A DNA stretch of 64,000 nucleotides from Enterobacteriaceae bacterium 89 (lineage in GTDB: Bacteria > Pseudomonadota > Gammaproteobacteria > Enterobacterales > Enterobacteriaceae), in NCBI GenBank assembly GCA_014156375.1, contig RQJH01000003.1, forward strand, positions 434,001 through 498,000, written 5' to 3'. Under the pieces are notes generated by a model that was not told where the DNA came from, did no database searches, and was given only the letters and a program-made list of their open reading frames with translations. Both the position numbers and the translations under genes were made by a program. Of the stretch, positions 16,269-25,742 are shown piece by piece. The stretch's first letter is position 1. Each line of letters begins with the position of its first letter.

Positions 16269-17034
16269 AAACATTCACCCTGAATATTTTCTCATTATTG
16301 TTTTAGCAATTTAATTTAAAAGATTATTCTTGTATAGATCACCATATTTTGTACGAAATGAAGAAATATCTTAATTCGGAGAGTCACTGATAAAAACACG
16401 CAGAAAACAAATTTGAGTCGCAATGAAATAATACCCCAGAGAAATAACCACAACATATTGTATTACAACGGTTTTTTATTAGCTCCTGCACCTGCCTCAT
16501 CATAATAGAAATAATCTGAAACCTGCATACAGCACAAAGGTATTATTCATGCCAGAAAAAGTCCTAATTACCTGGCACCCAACCGCTTTCATATGAAGAT
16601 ATTTCATTCTTTTTTTGTGATACCGATCACACTTAATGGTTATTTAGCTTCTGCACATCCTGACTATTAACAAAAAAGATACATTTTCTCCCCGCGCAGT
16701 CTGAGATCAGGACGGAACGTGTGCTTATGTACAGTACTGTAAAAATGAATTTTTTATTCCTTCCCGGCAAAAAGCCTGGCACTCCCCCTAACTGATTGTT
16801 ATTTGACCTACAAACTGCCATTTGCCAACAACAGAACCATCATGGTTAAACTGGTCGTCAACAAGCCATCAATGGATAAATGATTTACTCTTTTTTAATT
16901 AATTCTTTATTCTCCTTTTGTAAATATTTCAAAACTATTTCCAGTGTTTATTTTTCTCAACATGACAGAAATTCCCAGCTATTTTGCTGGTTCGAAAATT
17001 AATGGTAGCTTATTAAAAAATGGAGTGTGAGATA
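16269..17034. other. AT-rich intergenic region between two divergent LuxR-type genes
   Basis: This 766-base region is clearly AT-rich and holds the promoters of both flanking regulators. It contains a perfect CRP site (16616-16631). No convincing gene was found: a 62-codon minus-strand frame at 16633-16821 has no ribosome site and no recognisable sequence. The base composition suggests H-NS-bound, possibly acquired DNA. Confidence 0.5.
16616..16631. promoter_or_regulatory. CRP site between divergent LuxR-type regulators
   Basis: TGTGA-TACCGA-TCACA is a perfect symmetric CRP core. It lies about 350 bases from the minus-strand regulator and about 400 bases from the plus-strand regulator, so it could serve either promoter if leaders are long. 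Confidence 0.7.
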
Positions 17035-17658
17035 ATGAGCAGCCACGGAAATATCGATTCAGTTTCTTTATATGTCATCAGCAAGAACTACTTCCTGCGG
17101 GCAGGCTGGTTGGCATTTATTAATGAAGTACAGCCTGTAGTATTAGCCAGAACTGACAAAATATGTGATATCCACTTGCTCGATACCCTTGATGTCAGTC
17201 GCCTTCAGGAGATCAGTCAACAGACGGGATGCGGGATCCTGATCGACCGGGAGATGGCCACAGACCTGACTGATTTTCTATCTACAAACCAGAAGGCGCT
17301 GAAGTCAGCACGTGTATTCATCATCAATGACATTCGAAACGGAAAGCTTCTGCCCTACAATACACTCCCCTTCAAGCCAGCTCTGTCTGTAATAAAAAAG
17401 ATATTGATTCAGGCCATGAGCGTGGATCACACCGATATGTGTTATGAAGAAGATGTCTCCCCGAAGAATGAACTCTCCGGGCTGGATCGGAGATTTTTAA
17501 AGCTCATTATTGAAGGTGAGTCAATGAAGGCTATCTCAGAGATCCTGAATACACCTTGTAAGTCGCTCTACAACTGGCGTGCTACGCTGTTTGCAAAGTT
17601 AGGTGTTAGCAGTCTGTATGAATTAATACAGAAAAAAGAGATCCTTAAGCTTACCTGA
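17035..17658 (+). CDS. LuxR-type transcriptional regulator upstream of the autotransporter
   Basis: A 207-residue regulator. The C-terminal LuxR-type helix-turn-helix (about residues 145-195) begins LSGLDRRFLKLIIEGES and contains CKSLYNWRATLFAKLGV. The N-terminal part resembles a receiver fold (SLYVISKNYFLRAGWLAF) without obvious phosphorylation residues. It shares the KS-x-Y-x-x-R pattern with three other regulators in this window. ATG at 17035 was chosen because GGAG lies about 10 bases upstream; the ATG at 17020 has none. The autotransporter gene follows 409 bases later in the same direction and is its likely target. Confidence 0.82.
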   Translation: MSSHGNIDSVSLYVISKNYFLRAGWLAFINEVQPVVLARTDKICDIHLLDTLDVSRLQEISQQTGCGILIDREMATDLTDFLSTNQKALKSARVFIINDIRNGKLLPYNTLPFKPALSVIKKILIQAMSVDHTDMCYEEDVSPKNELSGLDRRFLKLIIEGESMKAISEILNTPCKSLYNWRATLFAKLGVSSLYELIQKKEILKLT

Positions 17659-18067
17659 ACATTAATATAATCATTACCCCACTCCGATTCTATTAAAATG
17701 GCATCGGAGCTCTGTGCTTAGTCAAGATTACCCCCTGCCAGTAGCATATTACATCTAATAACAGCATGAGGAACACTCAATTAACCCCCTGAAAGACCAT
17801 TCTGAATATTCTTAATCAGGGAAATTTAACTCGATCGATAAATCAGTCAAAAATAATAAAAAAGTCAGTAAAATCAAATTGATGATAACAAGGCCATTCT
17901 GATACCACATCCCATCTCATTATGGTTTCATTTGAAAGTTCCTATTATCATCCTGGTTCCTTTACCTGCTCAGGGAAAAACAATACGCTATCAACCAGTA
18001 TCTGCACAAAGATATTACACTCAGATTATAAGACATATCAGGATATCAGTCCTCTAAGGAAGCCATC
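17659..18067. other. AT-rich leader region of the autotransporter gene
   Basis: A 409-base AT-rich gap. An imperfect hairpin (CTCCGAT at 17682-17688, ATCGGAG at 17703-17709) follows the regulator gene and may be its terminator, although no T-run follows. The rest should hold the autotransporter promoter. No gene was recognised. Confidence 0.4.
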
Positions 18068-20818
18068 ATGAATATTTATGGAGCAAATCAGGCACGCGTA
18101 GAATTCAGGAAATCAACATTAGCCTCTATTATTACAGGATTAATGATAGGTTCTCCTTTTACCGCTCTTGCCGATGTCAATGACTGCGCTTCAGTTAATG
18201 GCACCCAATTCGTTTGCCAGGGGCTCAATGGCTTCAACAAAGCCAATGTTGCAGATCTCCTGAATCCCTGGGACAACGTTGTGATTGAAACCACCGGGAT
18301 CAGTCATAGCACGCCAGGGATACTTGATGGACGAGCACTCAGCTTTCGCAATTTTGACGATACGGTCATTACCTCCCAGCTGCTCACCATAAAAACCTCT
18401 GGCACAGAGGCAATGGCTATTCAAACCGAAAACGGCAATCTGAGTCTGACAGGGAAAACGGTGATTGAAACCAGTGGAAAGGCCGCGGCCGGGGTACTGC
18501 TCTCTAATCGCGGCACTTCCAGCGTCACACTTGGGGATAATCTTGTTATTGATACTCAAGACGGTATGGGGCTGGCGGCTGAGATCCTCTCCACTACGCC
18601 TTCAAATGACAGAGGCAACGTTATCACCGTCGGTGAAAATGCCACCATCCGGACAGCCGGAGCAGGGACAAACGGCAGTATGGCCGAGCTCGGACCGCAG
18701 ATGTATATCTCACGTGGCTACGGTGTTTATTCCGGCGCGAATTTCTGGATTGACAACTCCAGGGCAACCGGCCACTACAATCACTCGGCTTTGGTAAAAC
18801 TTGGGCACAATGCTTTTGTCGAGACGTCTGGCGATAAGGCGCATGCCGTCTATGCGAATAAAACCGGATTAATTGAGACGGGTGACATCACGGTGCTGAC
18901 ACACGGTAACGAAGCTTCTGGTCTTGTCGCTGAGGATGGCATTAAAAGAGGGCCGATTTCAGGTGCTCCCGTACAACCTCTTGCCGCGACTCTGCTGCCC
19001 CCAACGCTTAACCAGGAAACCATTGCAGGCTATGTACTGAATTTCAACGGTGGGCACATTTATCTGACCCGCAACGTCAATGTTCAGGTCAATGGCGATA
19101 ACAGCTATGCCCTGTTCGCCACCGGTAAAGACGCGCTGATTCACTCAGGTTTTTTTGAGGGTCCGGAAAGCGAGGGGATTTACACCATCAAAGGAGACAT
19201 GCTGTCCACACGCCAGGGTACCATTGACCTGCGAATGATTCAGGACTCGCTGTTTTCCGGCGCAGCAGACTCCACGCAGCTCAGCGCCGAGGGTCAGCTC
19301 AACACGGCCGATAACGGCTATATCTATCTGGATATCAAAGGCGAAAACAGCCTGTGGGATATGACCGCCAGTTCCGTCATCACCCGAATGGATCTTAATG
19401 ATGCGCAAATTGCGTGGCGGGCACCGGAAAACCAACAGAGTTTCACTCCGGCCTATCTGACCGTCGTGGATAATTTCGCCGGGACTCATGGTTCGCTGCG
19501 GCTGAACACCGTACTCGGCGGTGATGACTCCCTCACCGATCAGCTGCACGTGCTCGGTGATGTAGAGTCTGGCAGCACCAAAGTCAGCATCAATAACATC
19601 GGCGGCAAGGGCGCACTCACCCAACAAGGCATTGAAATTATTACTGTAGGCGGAACATCCTACGGCGAATTCACTAAAGCAGGCCGAATCGTCGCAGGTG
19701 CTTATGACTATGACGTGGTGCGTAAAGGTGAAAACTGGTACCTGGTGAGTTCAGTGACGCCAACTCAGCCGCCTCCAGTTGATCCCGTACCAGAGCCTAA
19801 GCCTGAACCTGGCCCCGGTCCTGAACCGCTGACACCTCTGGTTCGTCCTGAGCCTGGCGCCTATCTGGCAAACCACGCTGCTGCAAACGGGATATTCGTT
19901 ATGCGATTACACGACCGGCTGGGCGAAACACAATATACAGATGCCCTGACCGGTGAGAAAAAAGTGACCAGTCTGTGGCTGAGACAGGTTGGAGGACACA
20001 ACGTCTTTCACAGCGCCGGACAGTTGACCACGCAAAGCAACCGCTATATTGCTCAACTGGGTGGCGACGTGGCGCAGTGGTCCACCGACGGTAAAGATCG
20101 CTGGCATCTCGGCGTTATGGGCGGCTATGCTAATAACCAGAGCAACACCCGTTCCCGCTGGAGCGACTATAAAGCCGATGGAACGCTCAGCGGCTACAGC
20201 CTCGGGGTTTACGGCACCTGGTATGCCGATAATGAGCAGAAAGAAGGTCTGTACACCGACAGCTGGCTTATCTACAGCTGGTTCAACAACCAGGTTAAAG
20301 GTGATGACCTGCCTTCTGAAAGCTACAAATCACGTGGCCTGACGGGTTCGGTGGAAGCAGGCTGGACGAAAGAGATGGGCCGTTTTTACGGCAGCCAGGG
20401 CACGCTCAATACCTGGTATCTGCAGCCAAAAGCGCAGGCTATCTGGATGGGGGTTCGCAGTCATGCGCACACTGAATCCAACGGTTCCGGAGTCAGCTTT
20501 AGCGGCGACGGCAATGTCCAGACCCGGCTGGGATTACGGGCCTACATCAACAGCCATCATAAAATGGATGAAGGTAAGCGCCGTGAGTTCGAACCCTTTG
20601 TGGAAATGAACTGGTTGCACAACACCAAAACCTTCTCAGCCACGCTGGACGACAGAACCATCAGCCAGCAGGGAACAAGGAATATTGGAGAAATTAAAAC
20701 CGGCGTTGAGGCTAAGCTCGGTGACAGACTGAATATGTGGGGTAACGTGGGCGTGCAGATGGGGGGCAAAGGCTACCATGACGCGTCTGCGATGTACGGT
20801 ATCAAATATCAATTCTGA
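18068..20818 (+). CDS. Type Va autotransporter with pertactin-like passenger
   Basis: A 916-residue outer-membrane protein. A signal peptide runs to about residue 35 (cleavage TALA-DVN). The passenger (about 36-560) is rich in Gly, Asn and Thr and in short beta repeats typical of a pectin-lyase-like helix, with AIDA/pertactin-type phrases such as LYLDIKG-like YIYLDIKGENSLWDM and NNIGGKGALTQQGIEIITV. A Pro/Glu-rich linker follows (about 565-597; PVDPVPEPKPEPGPGPEP), then the 12-stranded autotransporter barrel, ending in GIKYQF with the terminal aromatic needed for barrel assembly. It probably acts in adhesion or aggregation. A LuxR-type regulator gene precedes it and a strong terminator follows. 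Confidence 0.93.
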   Translation: MNIYGANQARVEFRKSTLASIITGLMIGSPFTALADVNDCASVNGTQFVCQGLNGFNKANVADLLNPWDNVVIETTGISHSTPGILDGRALSFRNFDDTVITSQLLTIKTSGTEAMAIQTENGNLSLTGKTVIETSGKAAAGVLLSNRGTSSVTLGDNLVIDTQDGMGLAAEILSTTPSNDRGNVITVGENATIRTAGAGTNGSMAELGPQMYISRGYGVYSGANFWIDNSRATGHYNHSALVKLGHNAFVETSGDKAHAVYANKTGLIETGDITVLTHGNEASGLVAEDGIKRGPISGAPVQPLAATLLPPTLNQETIAGYVLNFNGGHIYLTRNVNVQVNGDNSYALFATGKDALIHSGFFEGPESEGIYTIKGDMLSTRQGTIDLRMIQDSLFSGAADSTQLSAEGQLNTADNGYIYLDIKGENSLWDMTASSVITRMDLNDAQIAWRAPENQQSFTPAYLTVVDNFAGTHGSLRLNTVLGGDDSLTDQLHVLGDVESGSTKVSINNIGGKGALTQQGIEIITVGGTSYGEFTKAGRIVAGAYDYDVVRKGENWYLVSSVTPTQPPPVDPVPEPKPEPGPGPEPLTPLVRPEPGAYLANHAAANGIFVMRLHDRLGETQYTDALTGEKKVTSLWLRQVGGHNVFHSAGQLTTQSNRYIAQLGGDVAQWSTDGKDRWHLGVMGGYANNQSNTRSRWSDYKADGTLSGYSLGVYGTWYADNEQKEGLYTDSWLIYSWFNNQVKGDDLPSESYKSRGLTGSVEAGWTKEMGRFYGSQGTLNTWYLQPKAQAIWMGVRSHAHTESNGSGVSFSGDGNVQTRLGLRAYINSHHKMDEGKRREFEPFVEMNWLHNTKTFSATLDDRTISQQGTRNIGEIKTGVEAKLGDRLNMWGNVGVQMGGKGYHDASAMYGIKYQF

Positions 20819-20847
20819 AACCGTCCACGGAGAATGACAATTAACTC

Positions 20848-20879
20848 AGAGGCTGCACTATGCAGCCTCTTCATTTTTA
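20848..20879 (+). terminator. Terminator after the autotransporter gene
   Basis: Perfect 10-bp stem AGAGGCTGCA / TGCAGCCTCT with a 3-base loop, followed by TCATTTTTAT. It begins 30 bases after the autotransporter stop codon. Confidence 0.9.
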
Positions 20880-21061
20880 TTAAATAGCGATCAACGAAAT
20901 AATTTCACGTCAATCATATAAAAGTGTTCAGTATTAATTCTGGCTAATTTTCAGATTTTTAATACTGGAAAGATAAGAATAAACTGGTAACCTGTTATCT
21001 GTAGAAGATACTGAACCTTAGAGTGTTTGACCTTCGTGTCATTTTGTTCAACTTTAACGCT

Positions 21062-21086
21062 GCCAGCCCTGCGCTGGCATTTTTTA
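21062..21086 (+). terminator. Orphan Rho-independent terminator
   Basis: Stem GCCAGC / GCTGGC with a 5-base loop, followed by A and then seven T residues. It comes 240 bases after the previous gene, which already has its own terminator, and 47 bases before the next gene. It may end a small RNA made from the AT-rich stretch 20880-21060. Confidence 0.75.
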
Positions 21087-21132
21087 TTATCGATATTTCT
21101 GAACATCAGATTATTCCACAGGAGAATGCCGA

Positions 21133-21531
21133 ATGGACCTCAAAATAAAAGCAATCATGAGCATCGTTATTGGCTCTTCACTATTTTTTAATGTTTCACA
21201 GGCGGATACTCAGCACAGACTGAAGGGATGTGCCGCTAAAAAGCAGAATATTGAACGTCAGCTCAGCTATGCCAAAGCGCACAACAATGAATACCGGGTA
21301 AGAGGGCTGGAAAAGGCGCTCAGCGAAACGGAGTATCATTGCTCAGATGCCTCTCTTGAGCGTTCACGCGCCGAGAAAGTTAGCGACAAACAGCGCAAGG
21401 TCAGCAAGCGCGAGGCCGAACTCCGCGAGGCAAAAGAAACCGGCAATGCGGAAAAAATTGCTAAAAAAATGAAGAAGGTTGATGAAGCTAAGACAGAGCT
21501 GGCAGAAGCACAGGCCGCGACGCTCAGATAA
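21133..21531 (+). CDS. DUF1090 family periplasmic protein, YqjC-like
   Basis: A 132-residue exported protein. The signal peptide ends near residue 24 (NVSQA-DT). The mature part is highly charged and alpha-helical, with cysteine pairs around KGCAAKKQNIERQLSYAKAH and YHCSDASLERSR, as in E. coli YqjC (DUF1090). The last 55 residues are a Lys/Glu-rich helix likely to form a coiled coil. Function is unknown; in E. coli yqjC sits in a stress-linked operon. Here it stands alone after an orphan terminator and has a ribosome site (AGGAG) 8 bases before the ATG. Confidence 0.88.
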   Translation: MDLKIKAIMSIVIGSSLFFNVSQADTQHRLKGCAAKKQNIERQLSYAKAHNNEYRVRGLEKALSETEYHCSDASLERSRAEKVSDKQRKVSKREAELREAKETGNAEKIAKKMKKVDEAKTELAEAQAATLR

Positions 21532-21636
21532 CCACTTTCCCCTGCTCTCTTAATTTACTGGCTGGATACGTTTCGCACCTGGCGGACGATTTGGCCAGCT
21601 AATAGACAAATAAGGCAAACGCCAGGGCAAAATTTT

Positions 21637-21726
21637 TTACATAATCAGCCGGTCGATCCAGCCTGCAAGAATGGCTTCGCGCACCAGCAGCACAAAAATC
21701 GCCCAAAACAGAAACATCCTTATCAT
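21637..21726 (-). CDS. Possible 29-residue membrane peptide
   Basis: A 30-codon minus-strand frame starts at 21726 and gives a peptide beginning MIRMFLFWAIFVLLVREAIL and ending WIDRLIM. This is a single membrane helix flanked by charged residues. A purine-rich ribosome site (AAGGAAAAGG) lies 8-17 bases upstream. A longer reading back to 21885 has no membrane or signal features and poor coding character. It lies alone between the YqjC-like gene and mdcA. I do not recognise a named family. Confidence 0.5.
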   Translation of the reverse strand: MIRMFLFWAIFVLLVREAILAGWIDRLIM

Positions 21727-22090
21727 TTCCACGCCTTTTCCTTCATCTAGCCCCCTGAATGCCCGCAACCCTGCGACAGAGTAAAGCTCTGCATGTATAT
21801 GTAGCATAAACGGGGCTAAGCAAAATCTGAAGTACGCATTCCCTTCGTGAATATGTGAACTTCGACTGAAACGGTGCATTTTCAATCCCTTCAGCGCTTA
21901 AGTCCGTTTCTCCCCGCTAGTCTACACTCAACGTTCCTGCTTCGATCGCCATCACATAATGACGCACGTAATTATTACTCTCAGGCTAATGATTGAGTCT
22001 CCAGCTTAATTGATAGCCTACTCCCTACGGAGCAGACTAACTGCAGCATAAAACCAGGCAAAAATGATTTGCTGAATCAGGAGGTTAATA

Positions 22091-23746
22091 ATGAATGCTG
22101 GCCAAACTCCGGCCCGGAACTGGAACACTCGTCGCAGCGAGAAAGCCCGCCGCGTCGCTTCCCTTCCGGTGCAGGGTAAGGTAATTCCCACTGACGGTCT
22201 GGTGGACGCCCTCGAAAAACTAATTGCTCCAGGCGACCGTGTGGTACTGGAAGGCAATAACCAGAAACAGGCGGATTTTCTCTCCCGCATGCTGGCAGAA
22301 GTTAACCCGTCAAAAGTCCACGACCTGCATATGATTATGCCAAGCGTGGGCCGCAGCGAGCACCTCGATATTTTCGAAAAAGGCATTGCCCGCAAGCTCG
22401 ATTTCTCTTTCTCAGGTCCACAAAGCCTGCGTATTTCGCAGCTGCTGCAGGACGGCCAGCTGGAAATCGGTGCCATCCACACCTACATCGAACTGTATTC
22501 CCGTCTGTACGTTGATCTGTGTCCGAATGTGGCGCTGATTGCCGGTTACAAAGCCGACCGCAAAGGCAACCTTTACACCGGGCCAAGTACCGAAGACACC
22601 CCGGCGCTGGTTGAAGCCGCCGCCTTCCGCGATGGCATCGTTATCGCCCAGGTTAACGAACTGGTGGACGACGAATGCGATCTGCCGCGCGTGGATATCC
22701 CAGGCTCGTGGATTGATTACGTTGTTGTCGCCGACAAACCGTTCTTTATTGAACCGCTGTTCACCCGCGACCCGCGCCTGATCAAGCAGGAACACATCCT
22801 GATGGCGATGATGGCGATCAAAGGCATCTACGCGGAGCATCAGGTGCAGTCCCTGAACCACGGTATCGGCTTTAACACCGCCGCCATCGAGCTGCTGCTG
22901 CCAACCTACGGCGAACAGCTGGGTCTGAAAGGCAAAATCTGTAAACACTGGACGCTTAACCCGCATCCGACGCTGATCCCGGCGATTGAGAGCGGCTGGG
23001 TGGAAAGCGTGCACTGCTTCGGCGGCGAACTGGGGATGGAAGAGTACATCCGCGCCCGTCCGGACATCTTCTTTACCGGCGCCGACGGCTCCATGCGTTC
23101 TAACCGCGCCTTCTGCCAGCTGGCGGGTCAGTACGCGGTGGATATGTTTATCGGCTCCACGCTGCAGGTTGATGGCCTTGCCAACTCCTCCACCGTAACT
23201 CGTGGTCGACTGTCCGGCTTCGGCGGGGCGCCAAACATGGGCCACGATCCGCACGGTCGCCGTCATGCTACCCCGGCCTGGCTGAACATGATGACCGAAC
23301 CGGACCCAATGCAGCGCGGCAAAAAGCTGGTCGTTCAGATGGTAGAAACCTTCCAGGCTGGCGTGAAACCGACCTTCGTAGAGAAGCTGGATGCCGTTGA
23401 AGTTGCTAAATCCTCCGGTATGCCGCTGGCTCCGGTGATGATTTACGGCGACGACGTGACCCACGTGCTGACCGAAGAAGGCATCGCCTATCTCTATCGC
23501 GCTGAAAGCATCGAAGAGCGTCGTGCGATGGTAGCTGCCGTCGCCGGGATCACCGATATCGGTCTGGGAGTTGACGCTAAACGCGTCGCCGATCTGCGTA
23601 AGAGCGGCAAAGTGGTGTATCCGGAAGATATGGGTATCCGCCGCTCAGATGCGACCCGATCTCTGCTTGCCGCAGGCAGCGTGGCGGATCTGGTCGAATG
23701 GTCCGACGGTCTTTACAACCCACCTGCGAAATTCCGGAGCTGGTAA
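22091..23746 (+). CDS. mdcA: Malonate decarboxylase subunit alpha
   Basis: A 551-residue acyl-carrier-protein transferase subunit of the biotin-independent malonate decarboxylase. MdcA moves the carrier protein's thiol from acetyl to malonyl, forming malonyl-ACP and releasing acetate. The N-terminus (ARNWNTRRSEKARRVA) and the internal GGELGMEEYIRARPDIFF and SRLSGFGGAPNMGHDPHG-like region (GRLSGFGGAPNMGHDPHG) are characteristic of the family. A strong ribosome site (AGGAGG) precedes the ATG. It is the first gene of mdcABCDEFGH and its stop codon overlaps the start of mdcB (TAATG). Confidence 0.97.
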   Translation: MNAGQTPARNWNTRRSEKARRVASLPVQGKVIPTDGLVDALEKLIAPGDRVVLEGNNQKQADFLSRMLAEVNPSKVHDLHMIMPSVGRSEHLDIFEKGIARKLDFSFSGPQSLRISQLLQDGQLEIGAIHTYIELYSRLYVDLCPNVALIAGYKADRKGNLYTGPSTEDTPALVEAAAFRDGIVIAQVNELVDDECDLPRVDIPGSWIDYVVVADKPFFIEPLFTRDPRLIKQEHILMAMMAIKGIYAEHQVQSLNHGIGFNTAAIELLLPTYGEQLGLKGKICKHWTLNPHPTLIPAIESGWVESVHCFGGELGMEEYIRARPDIFFTGADGSMRSNRAFCQLAGQYAVDMFIGSTLQVDGLANSSTVTRGRLSGFGGAPNMGHDPHGRRHATPAWLNMMTEPDPMQRGKKLVVQMVETFQAGVKPTFVEKLDAVEVAKSSGMPLAPVMIYGDDVTHVLTEEGIAYLYRAESIEERRAMVAAVAGITDIGLGVDAKRVADLRKSGKVVYPEDMGIRRSDATRSLLAAGSVADLVEWSDGLYNPPAKFRSW

Positions 23747-24606
23747 TGAAACTCCTGTCACAGACTCATGCAGAGGTTCAGGCAGAACGGCTGGCAATTT
23801 TTGCCCGCGACTGCCTGATCGACGAAGCGCGATTAAGCCCGAAGCCGGGTCTGGTGGACAGCCGGGGAAACGGTGCCCATCACGACCTGTCATTAGATCT
23901 GATGGAGCGTTCTGCGCACAGCCTGACCCCCACGTTTCTACTTCTGGCCCGTCACAGCTGGCAGCGCCCTGCCGACATGGCCCTGCGCGAAACCGTCGGT
24001 CGTTTAGGGCGTGAAGGCGAACATCAAATGATGACCGCCACCGATGGCGTTAATACCCATCGCGGGGCGATCTGGGCACTTGGCCTGCTGGTCAGCGCGG
24101 CAGCGATGTTGAATGGCAACGCCAGCGCACAGCAGATTGCAGAACACGCCGCTCTGCTCGCCCGCTTGCCGGACTGTGCCGCTCCGAAGGTCTTCAGCAA
24201 AGGACTGAAAGCCACGCACCAGTACAAGGTGCCGGGTGCGCGTGAAGAAGCTCAGCAGGCTTTCCCGCACGTGATGAAGCTCGCTTTGCCGCAGCTGTTG
24301 CGCAGCCGCGCGAACGGTGCCGGTGAAAGCGAAGCCCGCATTGATGCGCTGATGGCGATCATGACTTCGCTTAGCGACACCTGCGTGCTGTCCCGTGCCG
24401 GAATGACCGGGCTGAATGCGATGCGTCAGGGGGCTCAGGCAGTCCTGCTGGCCGGGGGTTCGTCCTGCACCGCAGGCCGTGCCGCACTTGCTCATCTTGA
24501 TGCGCAGATGCTGGCTCTCAACGCTTCTCCTGGCGGAGCCGCCGATTTGCTCGCCGCCACGCTGTTTCTCGACAGGGTCAGCCAGCCCTCGTCTGACTCA
24601 TTTTAA
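23746..24606 (+). CDS. mdcB: Triphosphoribosyl-dephospho-CoA synthase MdcB
   Basis: A 286-residue homologue of CitG/MdcB that makes 2'-(5''-triphosphoribosyl)-3'-dephospho-CoA from ATP and dephospho-CoA, the precursor of the prosthetic group on the carrier protein MdcC. The family motif LSPKPGLVDSRGNGAHHDL is near residues 30-48, with a second conserved region THRGAIWALGLL and a third SDTCVLSRAG. The start at 23746 overlaps the mdcA stop codon (TAATG), which favours this ATG over an earlier in-frame one inside mdcA. Confidence 0.95.
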   Translation: MKLLSQTHAEVQAERLAIFARDCLIDEARLSPKPGLVDSRGNGAHHDLSLDLMERSAHSLTPTFLLLARHSWQRPADMALRETVGRLGREGEHQMMTATDGVNTHRGAIWALGLLVSAAAMLNGNASAQQIAEHAALLARLPDCAAPKVFSKGLKATHQYKVPGAREEAQQAFPHVMKLALPQLLRSRANGAGESEARIDALMAIMTSLSDTCVLSRAGMTGLNAMRQGAQAVLLAGGSSCTAGRAALAHLDAQMLALNASPGGAADLLAATLFLDRVSQPSSDSF

Positions 24607-24616
24607 AGAGGATGTT

Positions 24617-24916
24617 ATGGAACACATTACATTGTCATTTCCTGCCAGCCGCACCTTAACCGGTAGAGCTCTGGCAGGCGTCGTAGGCTCCGGTGATATG
24701 GAAGTGCTGTTCACCGCAGCCGAAGGGCAAACCCTCAGTATTGATATCACCACTTCCGTGGACAACAGCACCAGCCGCTGGAACGCGCTGTTCGACCGCC
24801 TGAATCTGACCAACGGCCTGCCCGCAGGCAAACTGGTTATCCACGACTTCGGCGCAACGCCGGGCGTGGCGCGTATTCGTATCGAACAGGTTTTTGAAGA
24901 GGTGAGCCATGCGTAA
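24617..24916 (+). CDS. mdcC: Malonate decarboxylase acyl carrier protein
   Basis: A 99-residue acyl carrier subunit (delta). Ser25 in VVGSGDMEV matches the serine that carries the phosphoribosyl-dephospho-CoA group in Klebsiella MdcC. The domain is distinct from ordinary acyl carrier proteins and like CitD. A ribosome site (AGAGGA) precedes the ATG, and the end overlaps the start of mdcD by 8 bases. It carries the malonyl and acetyl thioester through the decarboxylation cycle. Confidence 0.95.
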   Translation: MEHITLSFPASRTLTGRALAGVVGSGDMEVLFTAAEGQTLSIDITTSVDNSTSRWNALFDRLNLTNGLPAGKLVIHDFGATPGVARIRIEQVFEEVSHA

Positions 24917-25742
24917 CGATCGCAGTTTTATTGAATTACGGGCCCGCGAACGCGCTCACGCACTGCTGGATGAAGGCAGCTACCGTGAACTTTTAGATCC
25001 ATTTGAAGGGATCATGTCACCGTGGCTCGCGCCGCAGGGCGTGGTTCCGCAGTCCGACGACGGAATGGTGGTCGCTCGCGGCACCATCAACGGTCAGTCT
25101 GCGGTAGTGATTGCTATCGAAGGCACCTTCCAGGGCGGCAGCATGGGCGAAGTGTCCGGCGCCAAAATGGCGGCGGCGCTGGAGCTGGCGGCGGAAGATA
25201 ACCGCAACGGCATTCCGACTCAGGCCGTGTTAAGCCTTGAAACCGGCGGCGTGCGCCTGCAGGAAGCCAACCTCGGCCTGGCGGCGATTGCTGATATCCA
25301 TGCGGCGATTGTCGATCTACGTCGCTACACCCCGGTTGTCGGGATTATCACCGGCACCGTTGGCTGCTTCGGCGGGATGTCCATTGCCGCCGCGCTGTGC
25401 AGCTATCTGATTGTGACCCGCGAAGCCCGCCTCGGCCTCAACGGCCCGCAGGTTATCGAACAGGAGGCCGGGATTGAAGAGTACGACTCCCGCGATCGTC
25501 CGTTTATCTGGAGCATGACCGGCGGCGAAATTCGCTATGAAAGTGGTCTGGTTGATGCGCTGGTCGGCGACGGCGTGAACGCCGTGAAAAATGCCATGAA
25601 CGAAGCCATCGCCAAAGGCGTTCCGGCACAAAATCGCAGCGATAAATATGCGGATTTCCTGACCCGTCTGAGCAACTTCGACACCCGTCAGCAGGCAGAT
25701 ACCGCGCAAATCAAACAGCTTTTCGCCGGGGAGGTGAAATGA
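24909..25742 (+). CDS. mdcD: Malonate decarboxylase subunit beta
   Basis: A 277-residue carboxyltransferase-fold subunit that, together with MdcE, decarboxylates malonyl-ACP to acetyl-ACP in the cytoplasm. The crotonase-like core is seen in GTFQGGSMGEVSGAKMAAAL and GIITGTVGCFGGMSIAAAL, which form the oxyanion region. Length agrees with the family. The ATG overlaps mdcC by 8 bases, and its stop codon overlaps the first of two ATG codons of mdcE. Confidence 0.96.
   Translation: MRNDRSFIELRARERAHALLDEGSYRELLDPFEGIMSPWLAPQGVVPQSDDGMVVARGTINGQSAVVIAIEGTFQGGSMGEVSGAKMAAALELAAEDNRNGIPTQAVLSLETGGVRLQEANLGLAAIADIHAAIVDLRRYTPVVGIITGTVGCFGGMSIAAALCSYLIVTREARLGLNGPQVIEQEAGIEEYDSRDRPFIWSMTGGEIRYESGLVDALVGDGVNAVKNAMNEAIAKGVPAQNRSDKYADFLTRLSNFDTRQQADTAQIKQLFAGEVK

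Noticed and set aside
22412-23464. 350-codon minus-strand frame inside mdcA
   Set aside because: It is a GC-rich antisense shadow of a securely identified gene, with His/Gln/Arg-rich composition and no similarity to known proteins.
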